The notes under the pieces were generated by a model. It was given only the letters and a program-made list of their open reading frames with translations. It had not been told where the DNA came from and ran no database searches. The position numbers were made by a program, and so were the translations under genes. A stretch of DNA of 64,000 bases, from assembly GCA_046349975.1 (NCBI GenBank), contig JAXMBH010000013.1:1-64000 (forward strand). Direction: 5' to 3'. Every line of letters begins with the position of its first letter. The first letter of the stretch is position 1. Shown here piece after piece: positions 42,172 to 51,345 of this stretch. This DNA is from JABDGM01 sp046349975. GTDB taxonomy: Bacteria; Planctomycetota; Planctomycetia; Pirellulales; Lacipirellulaceae.

Positions 42172-44306
42172 AACTTCCACCGGAATTCCGCCCGCGCGCC
42201 CGAAATATCCGGCGCGTTATCCAGGAAGCCGTGCATCACATCGAACCGCAGCAACGTGGCGTTGGAAAGGGGAATTTGATATCGGGCGCCGACGCCGTAC
42301 TGATCGCCGGCCGCGTTCCGCAAATCGGGATCGCCGAACACTTGCACGGCCGCCGCCTCCAGAACGAGCTGCTGCGTGAACTCGGGCGACAACAAATTGA
42401 GTCCCACGGCTGCGCCCCACGTGTTCGCCGCGGTTGCATCGAGCGTCGGGTAGCCGGTGAGATTGTCCGACTCGAATAGAATGCCCGTGTTCCGCAGCAC
42501 GCCGCCCGCCGCGCCTGCGCGGGCAACCGATTGCGGATCGTCGAAGCCCGACCACAAGTTCACATACGGAATCACGTTGTACGGCCACGGCGTGAGGAAC
42601 GAATTTTCGGCAATCAATAGTAGGCCGTTCGCCGTGCGATCATCGACTGGCCCGCCCTGCCCCGAGTTCACGATTACGCGCATCGAGTTCGACAGCAGGT
42701 TGAGATACCGCCGCGTGTACGAAATGCCGATGTTGTTGTAGCTGCGGCCGAGGTTCGCCGTGTCATCTAGATATGCGTAACCGAGCTCGATGTAGCCGCC
42801 CTTGGCCTCGATGAACGTGGTGGCGCCGAACAAGTTCGCCGCCGCGTTGCTGTCTTCGAATGCCGGGCTCGTCACCTGGTCGAAACCGGTAAAGAACGTC
42901 ACATCGAAGTTCGACCAATCGAAGAACGGGCTATTGCGGGCCGGAATCGTCGCAGCAGCACCCACGATCGCGTCTTCCATCCACACGCCGTTCTGAAACA
43001 GCAGCGGAATCAAGCCAACCGACACCGGCATGTCGAACTGGGCGTATTTGCCGCTCCAGCCACCCAGCATGTAGCCCAGGTCGCCTTCGAAGTACGCGGT
43101 ATCGGTGTTCGCGTCGAAGAAGTCCATCTCATCGAAGAACTCGCTGGAGCCGTCGTCAAACTCGACGCGCTGGAAATTATTGCCGCGCTGCATCGGCCCC
43201 GTGAACATATGGAACCGCTCGGTCGACGTCAGCCACAAATCCCACTCCAGGTTCAATCGATCGGCGATGACGCCCTTCGTGTTGCCGTTCTGGTCGTTCG
43301 TAGCGGCCGCCGCGCGGTAATCGCCGTACAAATAGAATCGCGGGAGCGACGGGTTCGTCGGTCCGCAGTCGAGCGACGGCGGCGGCACCGGCCCGGTGTC
43401 GTACAACGGAACCCCCCACTCGACGAGCGGCCGCTGCGTGGGATTCAAGTATTTGTCGCCGTACACGCCGAGTTCGGCGCACGTATCGTACGGTTGGTCG
43501 TAAAACGGATCCGCTGAAAAGTCGCTCGTGCTATACGGCGAGAGTTGGGCGCGGGGATCGAGGCACGGCTGTTCGCGTGCGACTTCCGGCGGGTTCGCCA
43601 TCCGCGTTAGCGTGGTTTCCTTGGCAGAAGGCGGGGGCGACGTTGTTTGCGACGCCGCCGCCGGTGGCTCGCCTGCGGCTCCGACCCAGCCCCCCGGTTG
43701 TAAAGCGCAATTCTGGCCGCAGTCGCTCGCATCGATCGGCGGTGCGGCGAACAAGTTTGCACAAGGCGAAGGCGGACCGCATGGCGGTGGCACGCAAGGT
43801 GGTGTAAGCACGTAGGCCGAGTGAACCGAGTCGACACCCGGTGTTCGCGGCGCGACGAGACCGAATCGCCCCAACGCCGGCATGAAGTACGACTGCATTG
43901 GCCACGGCCCGCAGCCCGGCGACGTTGCACACGGCGGCACATTCGGCGTCGTGCCGATCACCGGCCGTTCCAACCAGCCGGCGTCTTCCAACGGCGGAGT
44001 ACCGAATATCGGCGGCGGACTCGACGACGAGCCCGCAGCCGCATCGTTTGCTGACGACGGCGCGGGGAGTTCTCGGACAGCAACGCCGGTGGATGCGGCT
44101 GCCTGCGCCGGCTGCTCCGGCAACGCGGCCACTCGCGGCGACCACGTTTCCGACGGATATGCACACCAGACCTCCGACGGCCGCGGCTGCCATTCCTCCG
44201 ACGGGTATTCTTCCGCCAACGCGCGGCCCAACAAGAGGGCAGCCGCCACCAGCGTCATCGCACCGATGACCGGCAAACTGCTTCGCATTGGTTGGCGGCA
44301 AAACAT
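42168..44306 (-). CDS. Outer-membrane beta-barrel protein with Pro-rich N-terminus
   Basis: A 712-aa exported protein: signal peptide (SSLPVIGAMTLVAAALLLGRALA), a Pro/Cys-containing low-complexity region to about residue 320, then a barrel-like half. Alternating beta strands are plain (RLNLEWDLWLTS, YFEGDLGYML, KYAQFDMPVSVGLIP, KGGYIELGYAYL, NIGISYTRRYL, YGVGARYQIP, LLRFDVMHGF), and the chain ends EFRWKF with a terminal Phe, the outer-membrane assembly signal. It converges on the decahaem gene with a 4-nt overlap and lies 37 nt downstream of the pentahaem gene on its own strand. It could be the porin part of an electron conduit. Confidence 0.8.
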   Translation of the reverse strand: MFCRQPMRSSLPVIGAMTLVAAALLLGRALAEEYPSEEWQPRPSEVWCAYPSETWSPRVAALPEQPAQAAASTGVAVRELPAPSSANDAAAGSSSSPPPIFGTPPLEDAGWLERPVIGTTPNVPPCATSPGCGPWPMQSYFMPALGRFGLVAPRTPGVDSVHSAYVLTPPCVPPPCGPPSPCANLFAAPPIDASDCGQNCALQPGGWVGAAGEPPAAASQTTSPPPSAKETTLTRMANPPEVAREQPCLDPRAQLSPYSTSDFSADPFYDQPYDTCAELGVYGDKYLNPTQRPLVEWGVPLYDTGPVPPPSLDCGPTNPSLPRFYLYGDYRAAAATNDQNGNTKGVIADRLNLEWDLWLTSTERFHMFTGPMQRGNNFQRVEFDDGSSEFFDEMDFFDANTDTAYFEGDLGYMLGGWSGKYAQFDMPVSVGLIPLLFQNGVWMEDAIVGAAATIPARNSPFFDWSNFDVTFFTGFDQVTSPAFEDSNAAANLFGATTFIEAKGGYIELGYAYLDDTANLGRSYNNIGISYTRRYLNLLSNSMRVIVNSGQGGPVDDRTANGLLLIAENSFLTPWPYNVIPYVNLWSGFDDPQSVARAGAAGGVLRNTGILFESDNLTGYPTLDATAANTWGAAVGLNLLSPEFTQQLVLEAAAVQVFGDPDLRNAAGDQYGVGARYQIPLSNATLLRFDVMHGFLDNAPDISGARAEFRWKF

Positions 44307-44343
44307 AACTCAGTGAACTACGCACATCGCACACGATGCGCTG

Positions 44344-47094
44344 CTAACGTACGTCGAACTCTACGCTGCTCGGGTGTACGTCGATCATCCATTCGTTCTC
44401 CATGCGCTCCATCTCTTCTGTGGCCAAGCAGAACCGCATGAAGTAAATGGGCTCCGACCGGCTCCGCATGCGGAACGACAATCGATACCTCCCCGGCTGC
44501 TGCACGAGCGCGCCCGGGATGCGATACGGCACACGCCGCGAACCCGTGGCGGCGAGCGACTGGCTCTCCATGCGGATGAACGGCGGGTGGTTGATGTTCG
44601 ATATGGGTTGGGCGCCGGGCCGAATGAACGGAATTTGATCGATGTCGAAATTCACCGGCACGAAGAACTCGCGATCGGTGCCTTTCACGCCCGTGATGAG
44701 GAACATCGTCTGCAGGTTGAACAGTTGCCAGTCGAACGGCAGCCGCTTTTGGCGCACATCGTACGAGTGAATATTCGCCAAATCGCCGGCCGAGTCGACG
44801 TAACCGGTTTCCCACAGCCGCTGGCCATCGGGCCCGATCAGCACGATGTTCGCCCACAGCTGCGGCTGCGCGCCGAGCGAGGCGGTGAGCAGGTTATGCC
44901 CCTCGTTCGTGTTCGTCACGAGGTAGTGGAAGTTGATATCCTGCCCGCGACAGAGCGACGAATCGAAGAACGGACCTTCAACGCGCGAGCCGTTTTCCAT
45001 CACTTGCACCCGCAGTTCTCGCTTCAAATCGAGCTTTTTGAAGTTGTCGTCGATGATCTCGCGGGCATCGAGGCGGTCATCGGCCTCGGCCCACACCGGC
45101 GGGAACTGGGCGTGGATCTTGCCGTCGGCCACGGCGTCTTCGAACTCTTTCGTGCCCCAGCCGGCGCGCCAATCGAACGTGAGCCACTGGTCCATGGTCC
45201 AACGGTTCGACTTCAAGTGGAACGGAAACACGCCCGGATGGGCGATCGAATAGTTCGGGCCGAAGAAGATGTGGTTCGACTTCTTGCGGTTGTCGTTGAC
45301 GGTTTTGCCGTTGATCTTCGCGACTGGCCCGCAGTCATAACCGACCGGCAGACCCGGCACGCGGCCCATGTGGCAATCCTGGCATTGAATGCCCTTCTTG
45401 CACGCGGGCGACGCGCGGTACTGCTCCCAGACCACTTCCAGCTTGATGCCTGGGTGCACGGCCACCTGATGGCACGGCGTGCAGAATTCGCTGCGCGTGA
45501 GTGGTTGGAAATAGATGCCGGTGATGTGCATGTTCTGCCCGGGGCCGGGCTCGTTCGGCGCGGTCTTCACTTTCAGTTGTTCTTTGTGCGCGATGGCGTC
45601 GGCCACGCCGTCGCCACCGAGGCCGCCGAAGACGGGCGCGAAGATATCGCCGGTTTCAATGCGCCGCTCGCCGTTCGATTTGCCGTAGGCGTACTGCACG
45701 CGATGACACACCACGCACGTGATGCCTTCGCGCGCGACCTCTGGCTGCTGCCACAGCGGCGTGTCGCGGGGGATCGACAGCGACGTGCCGACGGGCGAGT
45801 GGCAGCGCATGCAGAAGTAGCCCACCGTACCTTGCGAGAGATCGTTGAGCCGTTGTTCAAACTTATTGAACATCGGCGATACATAGGCGTACGCGTGCGC
45901 GGAGACGCTCCACTGGTGGTAGACGTCTTCATGGCAGACGGCGCACTCACGGGCCGACGGGTAGGCGTTCTTCGCGTAGAGCTCGAGGTGGGGGTCAACG
46001 GCGGGCGGTGGGCCAGCAGCGGGCGTGGGCCCGCCGGGCGGCGCGCCCGCCGTTGGTGGTGGGGCGAAAATCGCAGATGGTGCTAGCGCGGCTGGTGGGG
46101 ATGGCGGTGATGCTTCCGGCGCTACCGCTGGCGGCGAAACTGGCGTGTGAGCGGGCGACGTAGAAACGCTTGCAGGCGGCAGCGGCTCGACATTGCCGGC
46201 GGCGGGGGCCGACGGCTCAATTGGCACAGTCGGCTGTGCTTCGGCTTGCGGCACTGTCGCCGGCAACTCGAGTTGCTCGGGAGTTGCAGGCGGCTCCGGC
46301 GATGTTGCCGGTGTTGTCGGTTCCGTTTTGTCTGATGGCGATGCCTCCGGCCTGGGCAGCGTGAGGTCGGGCACTTGGAGTGGCGACTCTTGCGGAGCGG
46401 GCTGCTTGGGTTCCTTGGCGGCGGGCGGCGCAGGGGCCGGAGGCTCTGGTGGTGCGGCGGGTTTCTCAGTTGGTTCGGGTTTCGGCGGTTTGGGCTGAGT
46501 GGTTGGCGTTGGAGGAGGCGGGGTTGCGGGGGTCGGCGGTTGCGGCTTGGCTTCGGCTGGCGGCGTGGGTTTGGCGTCGTCGGTAAACCAGTCCTTCGGG
46601 TCGATCAGCCAATCGCCTTGAGTGCCGGCGGGTGCAGTGGCTTGGGCGACGCGAAGTTCGGTGGAAGGCTGTTGCAGACGAGCGGCCGCGCCTTGGTTTG
46701 CTTCGAGGTGGACAGGGTAGCGAATGCGTGGGACGGCGGGTTCAGCGGGTGAGTTGGGAACGTGGTTGGCCGTTTCGTGGTAGGCGGGGAGCAGCGATTC
46801 GGCCTTCTCCGGCGAGTGGGCGATGGTGTCCCAGTCGATCGCAGCGGCCAGGGGGCAGGCGTGGTAGAGTTCGGCGAGTTCGGCATCGCTGGCTGAGGGG
46901 ACGTTGTGGGCTGCCGAACCCCCGGCAAAGCCGGCGGCTGACGGGGCAGGCGCCAGCATTGTGCCGTTCGCAGGCGCAACCGGTTTCTCGGCGGCAAGTT
47001 GAGCGACGCGGGCAACCGTGGCCAGCGCGGCGACGGCGAGCACGAGCTGGGCCAGCGTGCGGAAGAGCGACGTGTTCGAAGAGGGTCGAGTCAC
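44344..47094 (-). CDS. Membrane-anchored pentahaem cytochrome c with long Pro-rich linker
   Basis: A 916-aa protein. A TM/signal helix is near 11-26 (LAQLVLAVAALATVAR). Residues about 165-355 are an extended Pro/Ala/Glu-rich linker that could span the periplasm. The haem domain (about 380-620) has five CxxCH sites: CAVCH, CMRCH, CVVCH, CTPCH and CQDCH, plus numerous free His as distal ligands. The C-terminal 300 residues are beta-rich and haem-free (FHYLVTNTNEGHNLLTASLG, YRLSFRMRSRSEPIYFMRF). This part resembles the haem-protein domains of hydroxylamine-oxidoreductase-like or cytochrome c554-like families only loosely. It precedes the barrel gene and probably shares its transcript. Confidence 0.88.
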   Translation of the reverse strand: MTRPSSNTSLFRTLAQLVLAVAALATVARVAQLAAEKPVAPANGTMLAPAPSAAGFAGGSAAHNVPSASDAELAELYHACPLAAAIDWDTIAHSPEKAESLLPAYHETANHVPNSPAEPAVPRIRYPVHLEANQGAAARLQQPSTELRVAQATAPAGTQGDWLIDPKDWFTDDAKPTPPAEAKPQPPTPATPPPPTPTTQPKPPKPEPTEKPAAPPEPPAPAPPAAKEPKQPAPQESPLQVPDLTLPRPEASPSDKTEPTTPATSPEPPATPEQLELPATVPQAEAQPTVPIEPSAPAAGNVEPLPPASVSTSPAHTPVSPPAVAPEASPPSPPAALAPSAIFAPPPTAGAPPGGPTPAAGPPPAVDPHLELYAKNAYPSARECAVCHEDVYHQWSVSAHAYAYVSPMFNKFEQRLNDLSQGTVGYFCMRCHSPVGTSLSIPRDTPLWQQPEVAREGITCVVCHRVQYAYGKSNGERRIETGDIFAPVFGGLGGDGVADAIAHKEQLKVKTAPNEPGPGQNMHITGIYFQPLTRSEFCTPCHQVAVHPGIKLEVVWEQYRASPACKKGIQCQDCHMGRVPGLPVGYDCGPVAKINGKTVNDNRKKSNHIFFGPNYSIAHPGVFPFHLKSNRWTMDQWLTFDWRAGWGTKEFEDAVADGKIHAQFPPVWAEADDRLDAREIIDDNFKKLDLKRELRVQVMENGSRVEGPFFDSSLCRGQDINFHYLVTNTNEGHNLLTASLGAQPQLWANIVLIGPDGQRLWETGYVDSAGDLANIHSYDVRQKRLPFDWQLFNLQTMFLITGVKGTDREFFVPVNFDIDQIPFIRPGAQPISNINHPPFIRMESQSLAATGSRRVPYRIPGALVQQPGRYRLSFRMRSRSEPIYFMRFCLATEEMERMENEWMIDVHPSSVEFDVR

Positions 47095-47554
47095 GAGCGA
47101 GCGCGGCGTGCGGGCGGCGTTACGGCCCGTGATGCGAGGCTCGGAGAGTCTCGCCTACAATCGGGGCCGGGTCATGCGGGTCGATACGTGAGGTTTATCG
47201 AGCAAGCATGACCGGCAGATTCGGTCTTTCGTGACTGCACGGCAAAGGCGGCGTGGTGGGAAGAACTGGCAGAACCGGTACAGCCGGCAAAGTTTGCCGC
47301 GAAGAGCGAAGACGGCGGCGGGGAGTGGGGACTGCGGACTGTGGGCTGATAGGGAGACAGAATGGGGCTGCCGGGTGAATAGCGGTGGCGGGAGGCGGGG
47401 GGTTTTTGATGCTCGCGGTCAAACGCGTTTCTTATTGCACAACTCAGTGGGTTTTGCGCCTCGGGGGGGGTCGGAAATGCCTGGAAATGACGGGGAAAGG
47501 TGGAATGGGGGGCCAAGAGTCGGTGTATTTTGAGGCAGGAAAGGAGGCAGGAAA
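47095..47554. other. G-rich intergenic region with no supported gene
   Basis: Upstream of the pentahaem cytochrome and left of the RAYT unit. Strongly G-rich on the plus strand (47290-47560), with short repeats such as GGCAGGAAAGGAGGCAGGAA. Promoter of the cytochrome-barrel transcript expected here. Confidence 0.4.
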
Positions 47555-48312
47555 GGGGACGGGAGTCATTCTGATTTCGCGGGTTGTTTTTTGGGGCGGC
47601 CGCGCGGGCGGAATGTGTGTTCGAGGCCCATTTGCCGCGCGACTTTGTCCGACCAACCTTCGCTGCCGAAGGGTTGACCGCGCTGTACGCTGCGGCGAAT
47701 CGCTTCGAGTTCGGCCTCGGTCTGTGGCTCGTTAACCGATTGACACCATTGCGTGCCCAGTGGGACGGGCGATTCGGCCAGCAGTCCACGTTCTTCCGCA
47801 GTGCCCGCCGTGCGGCGGTACAGACTTCCCCACTGCCATTGCTCAGCTCGGTCCACCAGGCCAGCCCGGAGCGGATTGCGTTCCACGTAGCGAAGTACGG
47901 TGAGGAGATGGTCATCGGCCGCAATGGGGAAGCTCTTAAAGCGGCCTTGGTAGACATGCCCCATGCCCGCAGTGCCATGATGGGCATGCCAACGCTGCGA
48001 ATGGGTGACCGTGAGCCAGCGAAAAAACTCTGACACCTGCTCGTGCTGCCGCTGTCGGGGCCAGACGACGAAATGCCAATGGTTGCTCATGACTGCGTAG
48101 CCGAGGATCCGCAGCGGCACGCGTTCGAAGGCTTCGGTGAGCACGCGTTCGAAGGCGGCGAAGTCGGCCTCCTTCTTGAAGAGGCGCAAGCGCCCGTTGG
48201 CTCGATTGAGCACATGGTACGGGTAACCGCCGAGAATCGCACGGGCACGGCGTGGCATGGGTGAAGGATAACGCCGAGGAAGGCCTCAAGTCAAGAAATG
48301 ACTCCCGTCCCC
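47555..48312 (-). mobile_element. RAYT unit between perfect 16-bp inverted repeats
   Basis: GGGGACGGGAGTCATT (47555-47570) and its exact inverse AATGACTCCCGTCCCC (48297-48312) bracket a single Y1-transposase gene, 758 bp in all. The left repeat contains the gene's stop codon; the right lies 38 nt before its start. This is the expected layout of a REP-associated tyrosine transposase with its own half-REP sites. Confidence 0.75.
47566..48258 (-). CDS. REP-associated tyrosine transposase (RAYT, Y1/HUH type)
   Basis: A 230-aa single-strand DNA transposase related to IS200/IS605 TnpA. N-terminal RRARAILGGYPYHVLNRANGRLRLFKKEADFAAF; the HUH metal motif VMSNHWHFVVWP (about residue 60); GHVYQGRFKSFPIAADDHLLTVLRYVERNPLRAGLV, containing the expected catalytic Tyr region; and a basic tail (RPRGRPKKQPAK). 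Such enzymes are known to bind and cut palindromic REP sequences, and are usually domesticated rather than freely mobile. The reading frame is intact. Confidence 0.92.
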   Translation of the reverse strand: MPRRARAILGGYPYHVLNRANGRLRLFKKEADFAAFERVLTEAFERVPLRILGYAVMSNHWHFVVWPRQRQHEQVSEFFRWLTVTHSQRWHAHHGTAGMGHVYQGRFKSFPIAADDHLLTVLRYVERNPLRAGLVDRAEQWQWGSLYRRTAGTAEERGLLAESPVPLGTQWCQSVNEPQTEAELEAIRRSVQRGQPFGSEGWSDKVARQMGLEHTFRPRGRPKKQPAKSE

Positions 48313-48720
48313 CTTAATTCCCCAGGCCTTCGGAGCCGAGTAAGGTCGCCACGGCGACCGATGCACTGCTCCTACTACGCCCTCTGCTGACTTCTGTGCC
48401 GCGGTCGGCTTGCCTCGCGGCCCGCCCAGTCCGGAATCCCGGACACGGCACAGACCTCCCAGGTTAAGTCTGTCATCCTTCGTCGCACGCCCGCCGGATT
48501 TACAGCACCGGTCTTCGATGGACGGAGGACTTCGCCGTCTTGTGCCGGCTCGTCCCACCAGTACTGCCTACGATCCGATTCCTGTTCGTCGCGCCACGAC
48601 TTTGCTCCACGCTTCCTTCAGACAACGCCTCGCGACGCCGCCCTTGCGCTTCGCTAATCCTTCACCTCCATCCAGTTGGATAAGGGACTTCCACCCTCAA
48701 GTTGACAAACATGCCTGGCA
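48313..48720. other. Structured non-coding block right of the RAYT unit
   Basis: No convincing gene. The block contains several stems: GCCGCG/CGCGGC (about 48400-48420), TCCGG-AATC-CCGGA (about 48430-48443), and ACGG...CCGT near 48530. I have an impression of having seen similar text (GGCGACCGATG, CTGCTGACTTC, CCCAGGTTAAG) beside mobile elements in other bacteria, but cannot prove it. It could be a remnant of an RNA-guided or group-II-like element, or a non-coding RNA. Confidence 0.35.
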
Positions 48721-48725
48721 AACAC

Positions 48726-48763
48726 AAAAAAAGGCCCTGCGATGCGTTGCATCGCAGGGCCTT
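48726..48763 (-). terminator. Strong terminator of the PEP-CTERM gene
   Basis: A perfect 15-bp stem (AAGGCCCTGCGATGC / GCATCGCAGGGCCTT, 3-nt loop) followed on the minus strand by a run of T, 27 nt past the stop at 48790. Confidence 0.92.
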
Positions 48764-48789
48764 GTGTATTTCAAATTAGTCGAGGTCGA

Positions 48790-49488
48790 CTAGCCGCGGC
48801 GACGCAGGCCGAAGGCACCGAAGATCGCCAAACCGATCATCGTAACGGTCGCCGGCTCGGGAATCGTAGACTCAACAAACGGGCCACCAAAGCTGGCGTT
48901 CGTGAGGGTCGGGAAGATAAGACCGGTCGGGTCCGCAGCCTTCGCGCTGAGGATGATCTGCGGGCCATCGCTTTCCTTGAATACCAAGTAGGCGATGTTG
49001 GCAGTGGTCGATGGGGCCAGGATTGCCCAGGCACCGGACAGATCGCCAAGGCCGTACTCAGTCGTGCCGGGCGTGCTGACCAGCGGGCTGCCGGTCGTCG
49101 AGTTCGTTTCCGAAGGACCGGAGCCGAACGGCGAGCCAGCCGGAGCCGTCAAGTGGCTATCACCACGACCATCGGAAGCGGGACCGTTAGGCGACGGATT
49201 GGTCGTGCCATCGAAATCGGTATCGGTCCAACGTTGATGCAACTTGCCGCCAGAGGTCGAGAAATCGATGGCACCGATTGGCTCGCCAGCGGTGCTCTGA
49301 ACACTCAGCTGATAGGCAACCCAACCAGCCGGCAAGCCAGCGTCTGGAGCACCGAAATTGTTACCAGCACCTGGGTCCTTGACTTTTGTAGCAACGCCGA
49401 TGATCGCGGCGTTTGAGGAAGCTGCAACCACCAACACGGCGGCCAAAGCGAAGAAAGACTTACGAACCATAAATGTTGTCCTTGTCAT
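48790..49488 (-). CDS. PEP-CTERM protein
   Basis: A 232-aa exported protein: signal peptide (SFFALAAVLVVAASSNAAI), a beta-rich body typical of a secreted or surface domain (GWVAYQLSVQSTAGEPIGAID, YGLGDLSGAWAILAPSTTAN), and a PEP-CTERM end with IPEP, the hydrophobic helix ATVTMIGLAIFGAFGL and RRRG. Function unknown. It has a strong own terminator. Confidence 0.88.
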   Translation of the reverse strand: MTRTTFMVRKSFFALAAVLVVAASSNAAIIGVATKVKDPGAGNNFGAPDAGLPAGWVAYQLSVQSTAGEPIGAIDFSTSGGKLHQRWTDTDFDGTTNPSPNGPASDGRGDSHLTAPAGSPFGSGPSETNSTTGSPLVSTPGTTEYGLGDLSGAWAILAPSTTANIAYLVFKESDGPQIILSAKAADPTGLIFPTLTNASFGGPFVESTIPEPATVTMIGLAIFGAFGLRRRG

Positions 49489-49651
49489 TGAAGTGATACT
49501 TAAATTCTTGCTGATGAAACATCAATTGAACGCCCGCCCCAGATCCTGATCACCTTCCAGCGGGCGTGTAGGTGAAAAACGGCCCAACTCATTCACGCAT
49601 TAGCAAATAGCTCCCGAAGAATCTGATCCACTTCTTTGTATCCTAATCAGG

Positions 49652-49680
49652 ATTGGCAGGCAATCGAATTGCCTGCCAAT
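49652..49680 (-). terminator. Perfect hairpin after a PEP-CTERM gene
   Basis: ATTGGCAGGCAAT-CGA-ATTGCCTGCCAAT, a perfect 13-bp stem starting 16 nt past the stop at 49696. No long T run, so termination strength is uncertain. Confidence 0.65.
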
Positions 49681-49695
49681 CCCGAACTTTGATAT

Positions 49696-50610
49696 CTAGC
49701 GCTTGCGGCCAACCAAGCCCAAGCCGCCGAGAATCGCGAGGCCGACGAGGGCGACCGAGGCCGGTTCCGGCACAGCCGAGCCCGCACCAAGGCCTGCACC
49801 ACCCGCGACACCCGTCACATTGAGCGGGGTGTTGCTACCGCCAGATTGGTTGTAATTGGCACCGAGAACGGCCAAGTCGCCGACGTTCACCGCACCGTCG
49901 CCGGTGAAGTCGCCCTTCGTCCAGTTCTTGCCAGTCGTATTGTAGTTAGCACCCAGAATGGCCAAGTCACCGACGTCAACTGTACCAGACAGATTGGCGT
50001 CGCCAGACTTGATCGTGCGGGTCGCAACACCGGTGAAGCCCTTGAAGTTCGCCGCGGTGGCGCCGTTCATTTCCGCAATGCGAGCACTGCCAGTGTAGGC
50101 ACCGGAGAGAGTGAGGCTGCTGGTGAGAGCGCTATTCGTCGGACCAGCGGTGCGGACCGTCAGGACCTGGGTGGCGGCACCCGAGGTGAGGTCGATGCTG
50201 CCGAGAGCAGCGAAGATTTGATTCAGCGTGCCGTTCACGACGGTGGTCTTGTTGCCGCCCTGGGTGGCGCCGTTGGTGACGGTGCAACCGGTGCAGTTGG
50301 CTTCAATGCCTTCCGGGAACAGCGGGGTACCGTACTTGGTTTCCCAGTTGAAGATCTGGGTACCGGGATTGGCGTAATCCCAGGTCGCCGGCGTGGCATT
50401 GGCGACACTCTTCAGCGCGCCGTTCGCCGTAAGACCGAGCTCCACGGCCAGCGGTGTGCCGGTGGCCGTCGGCGTGACAGAGACGTTCCAGATCCATTCG
50501 CCAGTCGTGGCATCGAGGCCGCCGCTGGTGATGGACAACGCTGGGGCCGCGAATACAGGCGAGGCCACAACACACAACAAACTCGCAGTTACTAAGCTCT
50601 TCCAGGACAT
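49696..50610 (-). CDS. PEP-CTERM protein with dockerin-like pair
   Basis: A 304-aa exported protein. Signal peptide MSWKSLVTASLLCVVASPVFA. The middle looks like a cohesin-like beta domain (ALSITSGGLDATTGEWIWNVSVTPTAT, VELGLTANG). At about residues 205-260 are two dockerin-type repeats (SGDANLSGTVDVGDLAILGANY and GDFTGDGAVNVGDLAVLGANY). It ends VPEP, ASVALVGLAILGGLGL, VGRKR. The cohesin-like plus dockerin-like combination suggests calcium-dependent contacts between such surface proteins. Confidence 0.88.
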   Translation of the reverse strand: MSWKSLVTASLLCVVASPVFAAPALSITSGGLDATTGEWIWNVSVTPTATGTPLAVELGLTANGALKSVANATPATWDYANPGTQIFNWETKYGTPLFPEGIEANCTGCTVTNGATQGGNKTTVVNGTLNQIFAALGSIDLTSGAATQVLTVRTAGPTNSALTSSLTLSGAYTGSARIAEMNGATAANFKGFTGVATRTIKSGDANLSGTVDVGDLAILGANYNTTGKNWTKGDFTGDGAVNVGDLAVLGANYNQSGGSNTPLNVTGVAGGAGLGAGSAVPEPASVALVGLAILGGLGLVGRKR

Positions 50611-51345
50611 TAGTGTTTCTCCACCCTCTTAGATAAAGAATCAGATCAGAGTTGCTGAGCTAAGCCTCGCTGTTTTCGGTGTCAGGTTTCGGGTGTCGGG
50701 TGTCAGGGGGACTGACGCACGGCACCTAAACACTGACTTGGCTCACACAGCGACCGAAACTCCCCGCGCTAGTGCGCGACATACAACAGGACACAAAAAA
50801 CGATTACTTACCGAAACCTCACGAACGCGATAGCGGGCGATCCATTGCGCCTCGAACATCCATTCCGTTTTTCCTGCCCCGCGGCCCCGTCGAGAGTTTC
50901 GAAAAACCTCCACACTACCAGCGAATCGTTCGACGTAGAGCGTCACAGCTCGGTGGATCGAACAGCGGAGACGACAAGAAAATGTCGGCTACCATCGGGC
51001 ATTATGTTCGGGGTTGGCAGGACTGTCAAGCAGTTTCCAAGTCTATTGTTTGATTTTTCTCCGGAATTTAATAGGTTATCGAAAGTACTGTAAAACACGG
51101 GTGATTTGGCATTTTCAGGTGATTTTTCCAGCCCCCATGCGGGCTACACTTCGCGCAGAAAAGTATCACTTCTTGCTTAGTTGTTTCCGCAGTTCCACAT
51201 CATTGAGCAAGCGAGCTGGTGAACGATTGTTCTGACTGAGTTTCCAACTTGTTCTCTTGACAAAACCGCGTCGCCATGCTGCGGCGTTTTGTGCTTGGTT
51301 GTCGGCATGAATTTCCAGGATGTTTGTTTCGTATGGGCGAGCCGC
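50611..51345. other. Intergenic region with no supported gene
   Basis: About 735 bp. Holds a short tandem tract of GGTGTCAGG/GGGTGTC units (50679-50710), an AT-richer part (51030-51240) and the hairpin at 51260-51292. Open frames here look non-coding. Confidence 0.4.
51260..51292 (-). terminator. Terminator-like hairpin after a dockerin/PEP-CTERM gene
   Basis: ACAAAACCGC...GCGGCGTTTTGT forms a stem with A/T flanks, 54 nt past the stop at 51346 on the minus strand. It could work in both directions. Confidence 0.5.

Noticed and set aside
48286..48793. Open frames on both strands across the block right of the RAYT
   Set aside because: They are Arg/Pro/Ser-rich reads through a structured GC-rich region and run into the terminator and PEP-CTERM gene.
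50743..51235. Several short open frames in the gap before the 49696 gene
   Set aside because: None shows coding-like composition or a ribosome site.
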